From NCBI GenBank assembly GCA_031400185.1, contig JANNPN010000062.1:1-23067 (forward strand): DNA of 23,067 nucleotides, written 5' to 3'. Source of the stretch: UTPRO1 sp031400185. Its GTDB lineage: Bacteria; Desulfobacterota; Binatia; UTPRO1. Of this stretch, positions 6,409 through 14,731 are shown piece after piece (positions within the stretch are counted from its first letter, which is position 1; each line of letters opens with the position of its first letter). A model generated the notes under the pieces. The model saw only the letters and a program-made list of their open reading frames with translations. It was not told the DNA's origin and ran no database searches. Both the position numbers and the translations under genes were made by a program.

Positions 6409-8469
6409 GTGGATCATCCCCACACCAATCGCCTGATTCACGAAACGAGCCCGTACCTCCTCCAGCACGCGCACAATCCGGTCGACTGGTACCCGTGGGG
6501 ACCGGAGGCGCTCGACTACGCGCGCCGGGAGAACAGGCCCATCCTCCTCAGCATCGGCTACTCGGCCTGCCACTGGTGTCACGTCATGGAGCGCGAGTCC
6601 TTCGAGGATGAGCGCATCGCCGCGCTCATGAACGCGCACTTCGTCTGCATCAAGGTGGATCGTGAGGAGCGTCCCGATCTCGACCACATCTACATGAGCG
6701 CCGTTCAGATGCTGACCGGTCACGGCGGCTGGCCGCTCACGGTATTCCTGACTCCGGCGGGTGAGCCGTTCTGGGGCGGGACGTATTTCCCGCCGGTCGA
6801 TCGTCACGGCATGGCGGGCTTTCCGCGCGTGATCCTCGGCGTGTCGGAGGCGTACCGGCAGAAGCCCGGCGAGGTCCGGAACAGCATCGAGCAGATCATG
6901 ACAGGCCTCGCGCAGGGCGAGCAGCAGGACGACGCGACCGGCGAGCTGCCCGCCGACCTTCCGCTCGCGGCCGCCCACGCGCTCACGCGTCACTACGACG
7001 AGCAGAACGGCGGCATTGGCGGCGCCCCGAAGTTCCCGAACACGATGGTCTTCTCACTGTTCCTGCGGGCCTGGGAGACGACCGGCGAGCGCCGCTTCCT
7101 CGACATGGTCACGTCGACGCTCGCGAAGATGGCGGCGGGCGGCATCAACGACCAGATCGGCGGCGGCTTCCATCGCTACTCGGTCGACGCGCATTGGCTC
7201 GTGCCGCACTTCGAGAAGATGCTCTACGACAACGCGCTTCTCGTCCGGCTGTACCTCGAGGCGTACCAGGCGACGCGCGACCCCGAGCTCGCGACCGTCG
7301 CACGCGCGACCCTCGACTACGTGCGACGTGAGATGACCCACCCCGACGGAGGGTTCTACGCGGCGCAGGACGCCGACAGCGAGGGCGTCGAAGGCAAGTT
7401 CTTCGTGTGGACGCCGGACGAGCTCGCGGCTGTCGTCGGCCCGGCGAATGCCGAGATCGTCTGCCGTTTCTACGACGTCACGCCGGAGGGCAACTTCGAG
7501 CACAAGAACATCTTGAACCGAACGATCAGCGTCGAGCAGACGGCACGCCTGTTCCAGCGCTCGGTCGACGAGGTCGCGACGATCCTGACCGACGCGCGGC
7601 GGAAACTGCTCGCGGCTCGCGCGGCTCGGATCGCACCGGCCCGCGACGAGAAGATCCTGACCAGCTGGAACGCGCTCATGATCGGCGCCTTCGCGGAGGC
7701 GGCGAAGGTCCTCGGCGACGCGTCGTATCGCGAGACCGCCGACCGCGCCGTCCGGTTCGTGCGCGACAAGCTCTACCGTGACGGTCGGTTGCTCCGGACG
7801 TGGACCGCGGGCGAGTCGAAGCTCGACGCGTACCTCGACGACTACGCGTTCCTCGTGAACGCGCTCCTCGATCTCTACGAAGCGACCGCCGACGCATCTT
7901 TGATGCGCGAAGCAGTCGACCTCGGGACGACGATCCTCGATCGCTTCGAGGACCCCGAGCGCGGCGGCTTCTTCTTCACCGGCACCGGGCATGAAGAGCT
8001 GGTCCACCGTCCGAAGCCCGCCTTCGACGGCTCGATCCCGTCCGGCAATTCCGCGGCCGCTCAGGGTCTGCTGCGCCTCTACCACTACACGAGCAACCCG
8101 AGGTTCCTGACCTCGGCCGAGCGGGCGCTCCGCGCGTTCGCGACCGGCATGCAGAAGAACCCCTTCGGCTTTGCCAACATGGTGGGCGTCGCCGATTTCT
8201 ACTTGCGAAAGCCGCGCGAGGTCGTGATCGTCGGGAAGCCGGACGACCCGTCGACCGCCGAGCTCGTCGGGCGCGTGCACGCCGCGTACATCCCGAACAA
8301 GACGATCGTCGTCGCGGATCCGGCAAGCCAGACCCGCGTACCGATCGCGGAAGGCAAGCCGCAGGTGAATGGTCGCGTCACCGCCTACGTGTGCCACGGC
8401 TATACGTGCTCGACGCCGGTCACCGACTGGCAGGGGCTCGAGCCACTTCTCGCCCCCGCGCGCGCCTGA
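6409..8469 (+). CDS. Thioredoxin domain-containing DUF255/six-hairpin glycosidase-like protein (YyaL/SPATA20 family)
   Basis: The 686-residue protein starts with the family signature NRLIHETSPYLLQHAHNPVD, then a thioredoxin-like domain with CHWC (C54, C57) in GYSACHWCHVMERESF and the conserved GGWPLTVFLTP. From about residue 190 a long alpha/alpha-barrel region follows, with GGFHRYSVDAHWLVPHFEKM (near 247-266) and LTSWNALMIGAFAEA. Length and domain order match the widespread YyaL/SPATA20 family, whose biochemical role is unsettled (redox and sugar-binding functions have been proposed). I chose the GTG at 6409 because it places the start just before the conserved motif and after the upstream stop; an ATG at 6358 would overlap the M14 gene by 43 bases and add a low-complexity Arg-rich head. 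Confidence 0.92.
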   Translation: MDHPHTNRLIHETSPYLLQHAHNPVDWYPWGPEALDYARRENRPILLSIGYSACHWCHVMERESFEDERIAALMNAHFVCIKVDREERPDLDHIYMSAVQMLTGHGGWPLTVFLTPAGEPFWGGTYFPPVDRHGMAGFPRVILGVSEAYRQKPGEVRNSIEQIMTGLAQGEQQDDATGELPADLPLAAAHALTRHYDEQNGGIGGAPKFPNTMVFSLFLRAWETTGERRFLDMVTSTLAKMAAGGINDQIGGGFHRYSVDAHWLVPHFEKMLYDNALLVRLYLEAYQATRDPELATVARATLDYVRREMTHPDGGFYAAQDADSEGVEGKFFVWTPDELAAVVGPANAEIVCRFYDVTPEGNFEHKNILNRTISVEQTARLFQRSVDEVATILTDARRKLLAARAARIAPARDEKILTSWNALMIGAFAEAAKVLGDASYRETADRAVRFVRDKLYRDGRLLRTWTAGESKLDAYLDDYAFLVNALLDLYEATADASLMREAVDLGTTILDRFEDPERGGFFFTGTGHEELVHRPKPAFDGSIPSGNSAAAQGLLRLYHYTSNPRFLTSAERALRAFATGMQKNPFGFANMVGVADFYLRKPREVVIVGKPDDPSTAELVGRVHAAYIPNKTIVVADPASQTRVPIAEGKPQVNGRVTAYVCHGYTCSTPVTDWQGLEPLLAPARA

Positions 8470-8476
8470 CGCTGGT

Positions 8477-9256
8477 TCAGCGGCCGTGAAAGACGGCGCG
8501 GCGCTTCTCGAAGACCGCGCGCAAACCTTCCTGCAGGTCCTCGCTCCTCCGCGTCGCAGCGGCCTGCGCGGCGACCTCGGCCGACGGCCGGGGATTCCGA
8601 AAGCCGTTCGCCTCGTTGATCGCGGCCTTCATGGTGCGGAGCGAAAGCGGCGCGTTTTGCGCGATGTCAGTGGCGAGTGCCATCGTCGCGCTCGCGAGCT
8701 CGGCGTCCGGGACGACGCGGGTGACGAGGCCCGCGGCCAACGCCCTCTCGGCGTCGAGCAACGAGCCTGTAAAAAGCATCTCTTTCGTCTTCACGGTGCC
8801 GACGGTGTCGAGGAGCTTTTGCGTCAGCGGAAACGGCACGACGAGACCGATCCGCGCGAGGGGCATGCCCATGCGCGCGGTGGTCCCGGCGACACGGAGG
8901 TCGCAGTGCAGCGCGAGCTCGAGGCCGCCGGCGATGGCGTCGCCCTGCATCATCGCGATCGTCGGCATGGGCAGGCGTTCGAGGTCGTGGAGCGCGCCCT
9001 CGATCTCGGGGAATTCGACGCTGCCGTCCGGCCGGCGGGCGAGGCCCATTTCCTTCAAGTCGAGGCCGGCGCAGAACGCCTTGCCCGCCCCTTTCAGGAT
9101 CAGCACGCGCACGTCCGTCGCCGCCGCTACCTCGCGTACGGCCCCATGAAACGCCTCGAGCATCGGCACGGTGAGCGCGTTTCGCTTCTCGGGACGGTTT
9201 AGGGTGATGGTCGCAACGGCGCCGTCGCGGGTGGAGAGCAGCTCGGAAGAAGCCAT
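8477..9256 (-). CDS. Enoyl-CoA hydratase/isomerase family protein
   Basis: The 259-residue protein has the crotonase fold: ITLNRPEKRNALT (17-29), the first oxyanion-hole segment AGKAFCAGLDLKEM (57-70) and the second, AIAGGLELALHCDLRVA (107-123). E113 aligns with the first catalytic glutamate of enoyl-CoA hydratase (rat E144). The second glutamate (rat E164, in QPEILLG) is replaced by leucine 133 in MPLARIG. Lacking it, the enzyme is more likely an isomerase, thioesterase or other crotonase-family activity than a standard hydratase. ATG 9256 has a GAGG site upstream. It lies 10 bases after gloB on the same strand and converges with the DUF255 gene. The substrate is unknown. Confidence 0.88.
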   Translation of the reverse strand: MASSELLSTRDGAVATITLNRPEKRNALTVPMLEAFHGAVREVAAATDVRVLILKGAGKAFCAGLDLKEMGLARRPDGSVEFPEIEGALHDLERLPMPTIAMMQGDAIAGGLELALHCDLRVAGTTARMGMPLARIGLVVPFPLTQKLLDTVGTVKTKEMLFTGSLLDAERALAAGLVTRVVPDAELASATMALATDIAQNAPLSLRTMKAAINEANGFRNPRPSAEVAAQAAATRRSEDLQEGLRAVFEKRRAVFHGR

Positions 9257-9266
9257 GGGAGAAACC

Positions 9267-10046
9267 TCAGTAGTTGTCTTTGAGCTCGCGGGTCTTCGCG
9301 AAGATGGTGACGTCGTCCTCCGGCAATCCGGGGAAACGCTGCGCGAGCGTGCGGCGAAGCTCCGCGCTCTTCCAGCGGAGGAACGGGTTGGTGAGCTTCT
9401 CCTCGCCGATCGTCGACGGCACGGTCGGGCGGCCCGCTTTCCGCTCTGCCGCGACACGGTCGAGCTTGGCGGCGATGTCGCGGTTCCCGGGCTCGAGCTC
9501 GTGCGCGAAGCGGAGGTTCTTCTCCGTGTACTCGTGTCCGCACCAGACGCGCGTCGGGTCCGGCAGCGCAGCGAGCTTCCCGAGCGAGGCCATCATCTCG
9601 GCGGGCGAACCCTCGAAGAGCCGGCCGCAGCCGGCCGCGAAGAGGGTGTCGCCCGTGAACACGTCCGCCTGGCCATCGGCGAAGTAGTAGGCCAGATGCC
9701 CGCTGGTGTGCGCCGGAATGAACACCGCGCGCCCGCGGCGCTCGAGCACCTCGAAGTCCTCGCCGTCGGAAAGCGGCTCGGTGAGGGCCGGCACGCGTGT
9801 CATGTCCACCCGCGAGCCGATGACGCGTATTCCCGGGATGGCCCGCGCCACCTCTTCGTTGCCGCCGATGTGATCGAAATGATGATGGGTCGAGAGGATC
9901 GCCTCGAGCCTGAGCCCGCGGCGCGTGACCTCAGCGAGGACCGGTGCCGCCTCCGAGCAGTCGACGATGGCAGCGCGCTTGCCGGTCGAGTCGATCAGCA
10001 AGTAGCCGTAGTTGTCGGAAAGTAGCGGAAGCGGAGCGATCTCCAC
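9267..10046 (-). CDS. gloB: Hydroxyacylglutathione hydrolase (glyoxalase II)
   Basis: The 259-residue protein is a metallo-beta-lactamase-fold hydrolase. THHHFDHIGG gives metal ligands H54, H56, D58 and H59; the others are H113 in PAHTSGH, bridging D133 in FTGDTLF, and H171 in CGHEYT. The C-terminal part has NPFLRWKSAELRR and a closing KTRELKDNY typical of glyoxalase II, so this is a better fit than a generic MBL protein. It hydrolyses S-lactoylglutathione (or a similar thioester) to lactate and thiol in methylglyoxal detoxification. The start is a GTG at 10044-10046, only 3 bases after the stop of the coiled-coil gene and without a clear Shine-Dalgarno sequence, so translation is probably coupled. 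Confidence 0.92.
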   Translation of the reverse strand: MEIAPLPLLSDNYGYLLIDSTGKRAAIVDCSEAAPVLAEVTRRGLRLEAILSTHHHFDHIGGNEEVARAIPGIRVIGSRVDMTRVPALTEPLSDGEDFEVLERRGRAVFIPAHTSGHLAYYFADGQADVFTGDTLFAAGCGRLFEGSPAEMMASLGKLAALPDPTRVWCGHEYTEKNLRFAHELEPGNRDIAAKLDRVAAERKAGRPTVPSTIGEEKLTNPFLRWKSAELRRTLAQRFPGLPEDDVTIFAKTRELKDNY

Positions 10047-10049
10047 GGT

Positions 10050-11129
10050 TCAGTGCCCGTCGTTGTGGCCCGTGAGCAAGGACGCCGACACAGGACCCGT
10101 TGGGGCTAGCTCGAGCTGGCTCACACGCGCGGAGAGGTTCCCGAGCTCCTCCCGAACTCCCATCCACCGCTCGCCGAGGTCGCCGAGCCGGAGATCGACC
10201 TGGCGGAGCGACTGCTGGATGCTGCCGAGCACGTCAGCGAGACGCGTGAGCTCGTCGTGGTCGCCGTTTCGCGCCGACATGAGCGCAGTGAGACGCGCAT
10301 CCGTCGCACGACCCTCCGCGGCCGTTCCCTCGATCTGGCCTCGCAGGTACTGCAAGCTCCGCGCGGAATCGCCGGCCACTTGATCGAGCACGCCGATCCG
10401 GTGCGTTGCGTCTTGCTGCGCGGTCACGTGGATGGCCTGCTCCTTCAGGACGTCGCCCATCCGCATCTCGAGCCGGACGAGACGGTCGTGCAGCTTGCCG
10501 ATCTCGAGGCTCCGCGCGACCTGCTCCTTCGAGAGCGCGTCGAGGTGCGCGTGCACACGCGTGACCTCGTGCTGCAGCTCCTCGCCCGCGACGAGCCGTA
10601 TCGTGGTCTCGCGGAAGCGCTCGCCGACCTCGGCGCGCGCCTCGTCGAGCGCGGTTCTGACCCCACCGACGGAGGTCTCGAGCTCCGTCCGCACCTCGCT
10701 CACCGCTGTCGCGAGCGCGGCCGCGGATACGAGAGGGTCGAGCCGGTCCTCGATGCTCGCCAACCGCGTCTCGAGCTCGGACAGGTCGGAGCCTGATGCC
10801 AGGTTTGCGCGCGAGAGCAGCGGCCCGAGGCCGCGCACCGCCTGTCGCTCGAGATCGGCGAGCGCGCGCTCGACCCGCGATTCGAGGTCGCGTCCGGTCT
10901 CCTGCGCGCGCCTGCTGACCTCGCCCCCGAGTGACTGTAGCTGCGCGAGCAAGGCCTCGAGACTCGGCTCCGCGTCGCGCTGCCAGGTCTTCCGGAGCTC
11001 CGGGAACCACTGGAGGAGCCGTTCGCCGCGCGCTTGCAGCCGACGCAACGTCGTCTCGGTCTCCGTCCGTTGGATCTCGCCCCGCGTCTTCGACCGATTG
11101 GTTCGTTGCGATGCTTCGCCCACGCTCAT
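10050..11129 (-). CDS. Long coiled-coil protein, function unknown
   Basis: The 359-residue protein is rich in Glu, Arg, Leu and Ala with heptad-like spacing almost throughout, for example LSELETRLASIEDRLDPLV and IGKLHDRLVRLEMRMGDVLK. No signal peptide, membrane segment or catalytic motif is visible. The N-terminal 70 residues (RLLQWFPELRKTWQRDAEPS) look like an amphipathic helical region. Phasin-like granule proteins or structural coiled-coil proteins are possible, but I do not recognise a family. The ATG at 11129 is preceded almost immediately by gggagggg; the in-frame GTG at 11123 has better spacing and may be the true start. It is followed by gloB after 3 bases, so it is likely co-transcribed with gloB and the crotonase gene. 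Confidence 0.7.
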   Translation of the reverse strand: MSVGEASQRTNRSKTRGEIQRTETETTLRRLQARGERLLQWFPELRKTWQRDAEPSLEALLAQLQSLGGEVSRRAQETGRDLESRVERALADLERQAVRGLGPLLSRANLASGSDLSELETRLASIEDRLDPLVSAAALATAVSEVRTELETSVGGVRTALDEARAEVGERFRETTIRLVAGEELQHEVTRVHAHLDALSKEQVARSLEIGKLHDRLVRLEMRMGDVLKEQAIHVTAQQDATHRIGVLDQVAGDSARSLQYLRGQIEGTAAEGRATDARLTALMSARNGDHDELTRLADVLGSIQQSLRQVDLRLGDLGERWMGVREELGNLSARVSQLELAPTGPVSASLLTGHNDGH

Positions 11130-11221
11130 ACCCCTCCCACCATGGAAATCGCGTCGATCATGCGTCGTGTCGAGCGCCGAGCGCAAGCCCGCGCGCGCCG
11201 TCTTTCTGCGGACTCGCTCGC

Positions 11222-11947
11222 TCATTCGATCCCGTAGCTCACACGCAAACGGACCTCCGTCGTGACGTCGCCGGGCTCGATCGGGGTGGCGACCGAATCC
11301 GCCGCCATCGCCATCGCCGTGCGCCTGTAGAGGATGGGCCCGCTGCTGCTCTCGGTGGTCGCCTCGAGCACGCGCACGATCTTCACGCCCAACGCCTCGG
11401 CGATCGCGCTCGCTTGCCCGGCGGCGTCCGCCCCGGCCGTCTTGAGCGCTCGATTTCGCGCGGGTGCCGAGTCGCGCAGGCTGAAGGAGACGTCCCCGAT
11501 GCGGGCCGCCCCGGAGGTGGCCGCGGTATCGATCAACGCGCCGACTCCGTCGACCTTCTTGGTCTCGACGCTGACCTCGTTCGTGGCGCTGTAGCCGACG
11601 ATCTCGGGGCGATGCGGCTGGGGCACGGGTACGCGGTCCGTGTCCTGACGATAGACGGGGTTCAGATTGTAGCCGCTGCTCTGGACCTTCCCGTCCTCGC
11701 CGAGCTGCTTCTTGAGCGCGTCGATCAGTTGGGTCGCGCTCTTGGCGGCGGCCTGGCTCGCCGCCTGGGCGGTCGGCGCGGTCTGCTCCACGCCGAAGCT
11801 GATGCGAGCGAGGTCCGGCGTGCCGACCTCGCGCCCGGTTCCGATCACCGTGATGTTGCGGGGCGATTCCTCGGCCCCCGCATTCATGACGGGTCCGAGC
11901 ACGACCCCGGCGACCGCCACCGCCAACAGCGTGCGACACGAACGCAT
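11222..11947 (-). CDS. Exported SIMPL-domain (DUF541) protein
   Basis: The 241-residue protein begins with a clear signal peptide (MRSCRTLLAVAVAGVVLGPV, cleavage likely after NAGA). The mature part matches the SIMPL/DUF541 family: ITVIGTGREVGTPDLARISF at the start, GYSATNEVSVETKKVDGVGA in the middle, RNRALKTAGADAAGQASAIA and a final TTEVRLRVSYGIE. Members are periplasmic or outer-membrane-associated proteins (for example Brucella BP26/OMP28 and E. coli YggE) associated with oxidative-stress phenotypes; the mechanism is unknown. The ATG at 11947 has GGAGGG eight bases upstream, which supports it over the in-frame upstream codon at 11983. It lies 92 bases before the coiled-coil gene. Confidence 0.85.
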   Translation of the reverse strand: MRSCRTLLAVAVAGVVLGPVMNAGAEESPRNITVIGTGREVGTPDLARISFGVEQTAPTAQAASQAAAKSATQLIDALKKQLGEDGKVQSSGYNLNPVYRQDTDRVPVPQPHRPEIVGYSATNEVSVETKKVDGVGALIDTAATSGAARIGDVSFSLRDSAPARNRALKTAGADAAGQASAIAEALGVKIVRVLEATTESSSGPILYRRTAMAMAADSVATPIEPGDVTTEVRLRVSYGIE

Positions 11948-12058
11948 CCGCCGACCCTCCCGACTCCGGCCCGACGCGGCCACACCATGCGACCGCCGGA
12001 CGGAGCGCGATCCTACTCGGCGGTCGACGGGTGCGCCAGGCTGCCGGCGGCTTTCGGA

Positions 12059-12832
12059 TCAGCGTCCGTCGTCGCGAGAAGCGTTCGCCGCGCGGTCAGG
12101 AGGCGGCGCGCCACCGGCCTCCGTGAGGTTCCCGGCCGCGATGTAGCGGAGGATCGTCGCTTTCCGGAAAAGCGCGATGATCTGATTGATCAGATCGATT
12201 CCGGATTCCGCCATCTGCACGGAGGTCTCGACGTCCACCCGTCCCGCCACCGCGTGCGAGAAGATGCGGAGCTCCTCGCGCGCCAGCCAGCGCACCATGT
12301 CGACGTAGAGCCGCATGTTCTCGGGGACGAAGCCGAGCTCGGTCGTGTACCCGGCCTGCCGGACCTTGCCCCAGACCTCCGCGATCCGGATGCCGGTATC
12401 GTCGAGCCACTGATCGCCGTCGCGGGTCTCGATCTCGACGAGCCCCGTGTCGGCCAGCTGCCGGATCTCGGCCCCCTTGAGACCCGTCCGCCGCGCGACC
12501 TCGGCCAGGCGCTCGTGCGGCATTTCGGTGCCGCCTTCGACGGCAGGGAAGAGCCGGCCGTCGAGCTCGATGAGCGCCTTCACTTCGTCGCGCGACGGCT
12601 CGGCGTCGTTCCCGACGATCGCCTTGATCACCTGCAGCGGCAGGAACCGCTTCTGCTGCAGCTCCTTGATCAGCGCTACGCGCTCGACGAAGGACTCGTC
12701 GTACCACGCGACGTTCCGGCTCGGACGCTCCGGTTGTGGCAGCAAGCCCTCACGAATGTAGAAGCGGATCGTCTCACGCCCGACACCCGTCGCGCGCTCG
12801 AGATCCTGCATCTTCATGCGCTTCTTCGCCAT
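12059..12832 (-). CDS. MerR-family transcriptional regulator with a second winged-helix-like half
   Basis: The 257-residue protein has a MerR DNA-binding domain at about residues 6-75: MKMQDLERATGVGRETIRFY, then IREGLLPQPER, followed by the wing VAWYDESFVERVALIKELQQ. Residues 105-150 hold a second HTH-like segment (ERLAEVARRTGLKGAEIRQL) with a following ADTGLVEIE that resembles the MerR pattern, so the protein appears to contain two MerR-like units. The C-terminal 90 residues are helical and lack the Cys ligands of metal-sensing MerR proteins. The start at 12832 lacks a clear Shine-Dalgarno sequence; ATGs at 12817 and 12811 are alternatives. It follows the diiron gene by 21 bases, so both are probably one transcript and the regulator may control that promoter. 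Confidence 0.85.
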   Translation of the reverse strand: MAKKRMKMQDLERATGVGRETIRFYIREGLLPQPERPSRNVAWYDESFVERVALIKELQQKRFLPLQVIKAIVGNDAEPSRDEVKALIELDGRLFPAVEGGTEMPHERLAEVARRTGLKGAEIRQLADTGLVEIETRDGDQWLDDTGIRIAEVWGKVRQAGYTTELGFVPENMRLYVDMVRWLAREELRIFSHAVAGRVDVETSVQMAESGIDLINQIIALFRKATILRYIAAGNLTEAGGAPPPDRAANASRDDGR

Positions 12833-12853
12833 GGTCGAGCGCGCGGGGAGGGC

Positions 12854-13951
12854 TCAGGCCGCCGTCCGCCCGCCGTTCCCTGCCCCGATCTCGGCGACTT
12901 TCAGGATCTCGGCGTTCCGCGCGTCGAACTCCTCCGCGACCCGCTCGTCCTCCTGCGCCATCGCCTGCGGATCGACGCTCGCGTAGCCGAGGATGCCCAT
13001 CTTCTCGTACCCGGCCCGGATCTTCGGGCCCCAGAGGCCGATGTCCTTGATGATGGGGACGATCCGGCTGAAGAGCGCCGAGCGGTAGTTCTGCATGAAT
13101 CCGGACTCGAGCATGAACTTGGCGCACTCGTCGACGGGCAAGCCGAGCGCCTCCCACACCTCCTCCGCCTGGAAGCGGTCCCGCATGAGGTAGCAGGCCT
13201 CGACCGCGAACTCCTCGCGCTCGTCGCGCTCGGCCTGCGTGAGCTCGGGATAGTAGTCGCGGAGCGCGAAGCGCCCGAAGGCGACGTGCCGCGCCTCGTC
13301 CTGCATGACGTAGGCGTTGACCGAGGCCGCGAGCGGATTCTGCGACTGATCACGGATTTGTGCGAAGGCGGCGAGCGCCAGACCCTCGATCAGCACCTGC
13401 ATGCCGAGATAGGTCATGTCCCAGCGCGAGTCGCTCAGCACGTCGTCGAGAAGGCGCTTCAGGGTCGGCGTGATCGGGTACGCGAGCTCGAACTTGTCGT
13501 GCAGGAGCCGCGAGTACGACTCGACGTGGCGCGCTTCGTCGATCACCTGCGTCGCCGCATAGAACTTGGCGTCCATGCTCGGCACCTGCTGTACGATCTT
13601 CGCCGTGCAGATGAGCGCGCCCTGCTCGCCGTGCAGGAACTGCGAGAGCTGCCACGATTGGAAGTGGCGCCGGAGGTTCGCTTTCTCGGAATCCGTGAGG
13701 CGCTCGAACGGCGGGGATCCGAAGATCGGAATCGACTCGTCGGGCAGCTGCTCGGGATTCTCCGGGTCGAGATCCTGCGACCAGTCGATCCGGCTCGTCG
13801 CGTCCCACTGCTTGTCCTTGCCCTTTTGGTAGAGCTTCAGCAGCGATTCGCGGCCGTCCTGGTACTCCCAGCGAAAATTGGTGTCGAAGCTGCCGGGGAC
13901 TGCCCAATCGATCGGTCCGGGGGTGATGGCGTAACGGTCTTCGGTAGCCAT
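12854..13951 (-). CDS. Ferritin-like diiron protein (possible diiron oxygenase)
   Basis: The 365-residue protein has the four-helix diiron ligand set: E109 in FLHGEQGAL, E139 and H142 in VIDEARHVE, E189 in VLIEGLALA, and E219 and H222 in QDEARHVAFG. This spacing is typical of R2-like and ferritin-like oxidases, and its length suits an oxygenase rather than an iron-storage ferritin. A tryptophan-rich N-terminal part (residues 10-60) precedes the helices. No signal peptide is present. The substrate is unknown; AurF-type N-oxygenases and R2-like oxidases are the closest known groups I can name. The ATG at 13951 has an excellent AAGGAGGTG site. The MerR gene follows by 21 bases. The promoter region with dyads lies just upstream. 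Confidence 0.85.
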   Translation of the reverse strand: MATEDRYAITPGPIDWAVPGSFDTNFRWEYQDGRESLLKLYQKGKDKQWDATSRIDWSQDLDPENPEQLPDESIPIFGSPPFERLTDSEKANLRRHFQSWQLSQFLHGEQGALICTAKIVQQVPSMDAKFYAATQVIDEARHVESYSRLLHDKFELAYPITPTLKRLLDDVLSDSRWDMTYLGMQVLIEGLALAAFAQIRDQSQNPLAASVNAYVMQDEARHVAFGRFALRDYYPELTQAERDEREEFAVEACYLMRDRFQAEEVWEALGLPVDECAKFMLESGFMQNYRSALFSRIVPIIKDIGLWGPKIRAGYEKMGILGYASVDPQAMAQEDERVAEEFDARNAEILKVAEIGAGNGGRTAA

Positions 13952-13957
13952 GTGGGG

Positions 13958-13966
13958 CACCTCCTT
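13958..13966 (-). promoter_or_regulatory. Strong Shine-Dalgarno sequence deciding the diiron gene start
   Basis: On the minus strand the sequence reads AAGGAGGTG, followed by a short spacer and the ATG at 13949-13951. The GTG at 13958-13960 is part of this site and so cannot be the start, although the frame stays open there. Confidence 0.8.
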
Positions 13967-13976
13967 GGCGCGTTGT

Positions 13977-14018
13977 GCGTAGTGCCGCTACGTACTACGC
14001 GTAGAAGATCGCTGTCAA
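13977..14018 (-). promoter_or_regulatory. Predicted promoter of the diiron gene with adjoining dyad repeats
   Basis: A perfect -35 box TTGACA lies at 14013-14018 (minus strand), inside the end of rlmE. Downstream in the spacer is the perfect 10-base palindrome ctacgcgtag (13995-14004), followed by a weak -10 (tacgta, 13989-13994, 18-base spacing). A second dyad, gtag-n5-ctac, lies at 13979-13991, and gcgtagt (13977-13983) pairs with actacgc (13994-14000). A palindrome in a lengthened spacer is the typical binding arrangement of MerR activators, and a MerR gene is the next gene in this operon. Binding is inference. Confidence 0.5.
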
Positions 14019-14617
14019 TCAGCAATTTCACCGTGAAAACCAGCGGCTACGAGGTACAGCTCCGAAGATCCTTTGCGGGTCGAGTCGAGCCCGAGCTGAC
14101 GAACCGTTTCGAAAAGGCACTTCAGATGCGCACGCGCGAGCTCGCCCTCGCGGCCGCCGAGCGTCTTCGTAATCAGCGTTCCCCCGGGACGCAGGAGCGC
14201 AATCGCGGCCGCGCGCGTGGCGTCGGCGAGGTGCTCGGTCGCCGCCGCGTCGCGGGGGGCGATGCCCGTGAGCTTCGGCGCGAGATCGGAGAGCAGCACG
14301 TCCGCTTTCCTGCCGAGCAGCTCGACGACGCGCGCGACGGACGCGGGGTCGGTGATGTCCGCTTGAACGACGGTCACCTGCGCGCCCGGCAGCGGATCGA
14401 TCGGTGCGACGTCGACGCCGACGACGCGTCCCGAGGCCCCCACGATCTCGGCCGCGACCTGCAGCCACCCGCCCGGCCATGCGCCGAGGTCGACGACCAC
14501 CTGGCCGTGCTTCAGCGCGCGCGTGCGTTTCTGCAGCTCGAGCAGTTTGTAGGCGGCGCGCGATCGGTAGCCCTCACGCTTCGCACGTTGATGAAGCGCG
14601 TCCTTGCGCTCGTACAT
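14015..14617 (-). CDS. rlmE: 23S rRNA (uridine-2'-O-)-methyltransferase RlmE (FtsJ/RrmJ)
   Basis: The 200-residue protein matches RlmE in length and motifs. VVDLGAWPGGWLQVA (41-55) is the SAM-binding loop. The catalytic K-D-K-E tetrad is visible as K24 (SRAAYKLLE), D111 (VLLSDLAPKLTG), K151 (LITKTLGG) and E186 (KGSSELYLVA). It methylates the 2'-O of a uridine in the A-loop of 23S rRNA (U2552 in E. coli). The ATG at 14617 is preceded by GGAGAGG. It is divergent from the pcrA gene across a 114-base gap and ends 64 bases before the diiron gene, whose -35 box overlaps its stop codon. Confidence 0.95.
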   Translation of the reverse strand: MYERKDALHQRAKREGYRSRAAYKLLELQKRTRALKHGQVVVDLGAWPGGWLQVAAEIVGASGRVVGVDVAPIDPLPGAQVTVVQADITDPASVARVVELLGRKADVLLSDLAPKLTGIAPRDAAATEHLADATRAAAIALLRPGGTLITKTLGGREGELARAHLKCLFETVRQLGLDSTRKGSSELYLVAAGFHGEIAD

Positions 14618-14731
14618 CGATCCTCTCCTAGCACCTTTCTCCCGTCTACGAAGTTTCCTTCTCGAGCGTCGTCGACTAAGACAGTCGTGCTCGCGTGTAG
14701 TGCTCGCGCGCATTCCCGGGAGGAGACGACG

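Noticed and set aside
10931..14731. Very long plus-strand open frame running into pcrA
   Set aside because: The part before 14732 is the antisense shadow of the minus-strand genes, caused by high GC and few stop codons; helicase homology begins at the Q-motif just after 14732.
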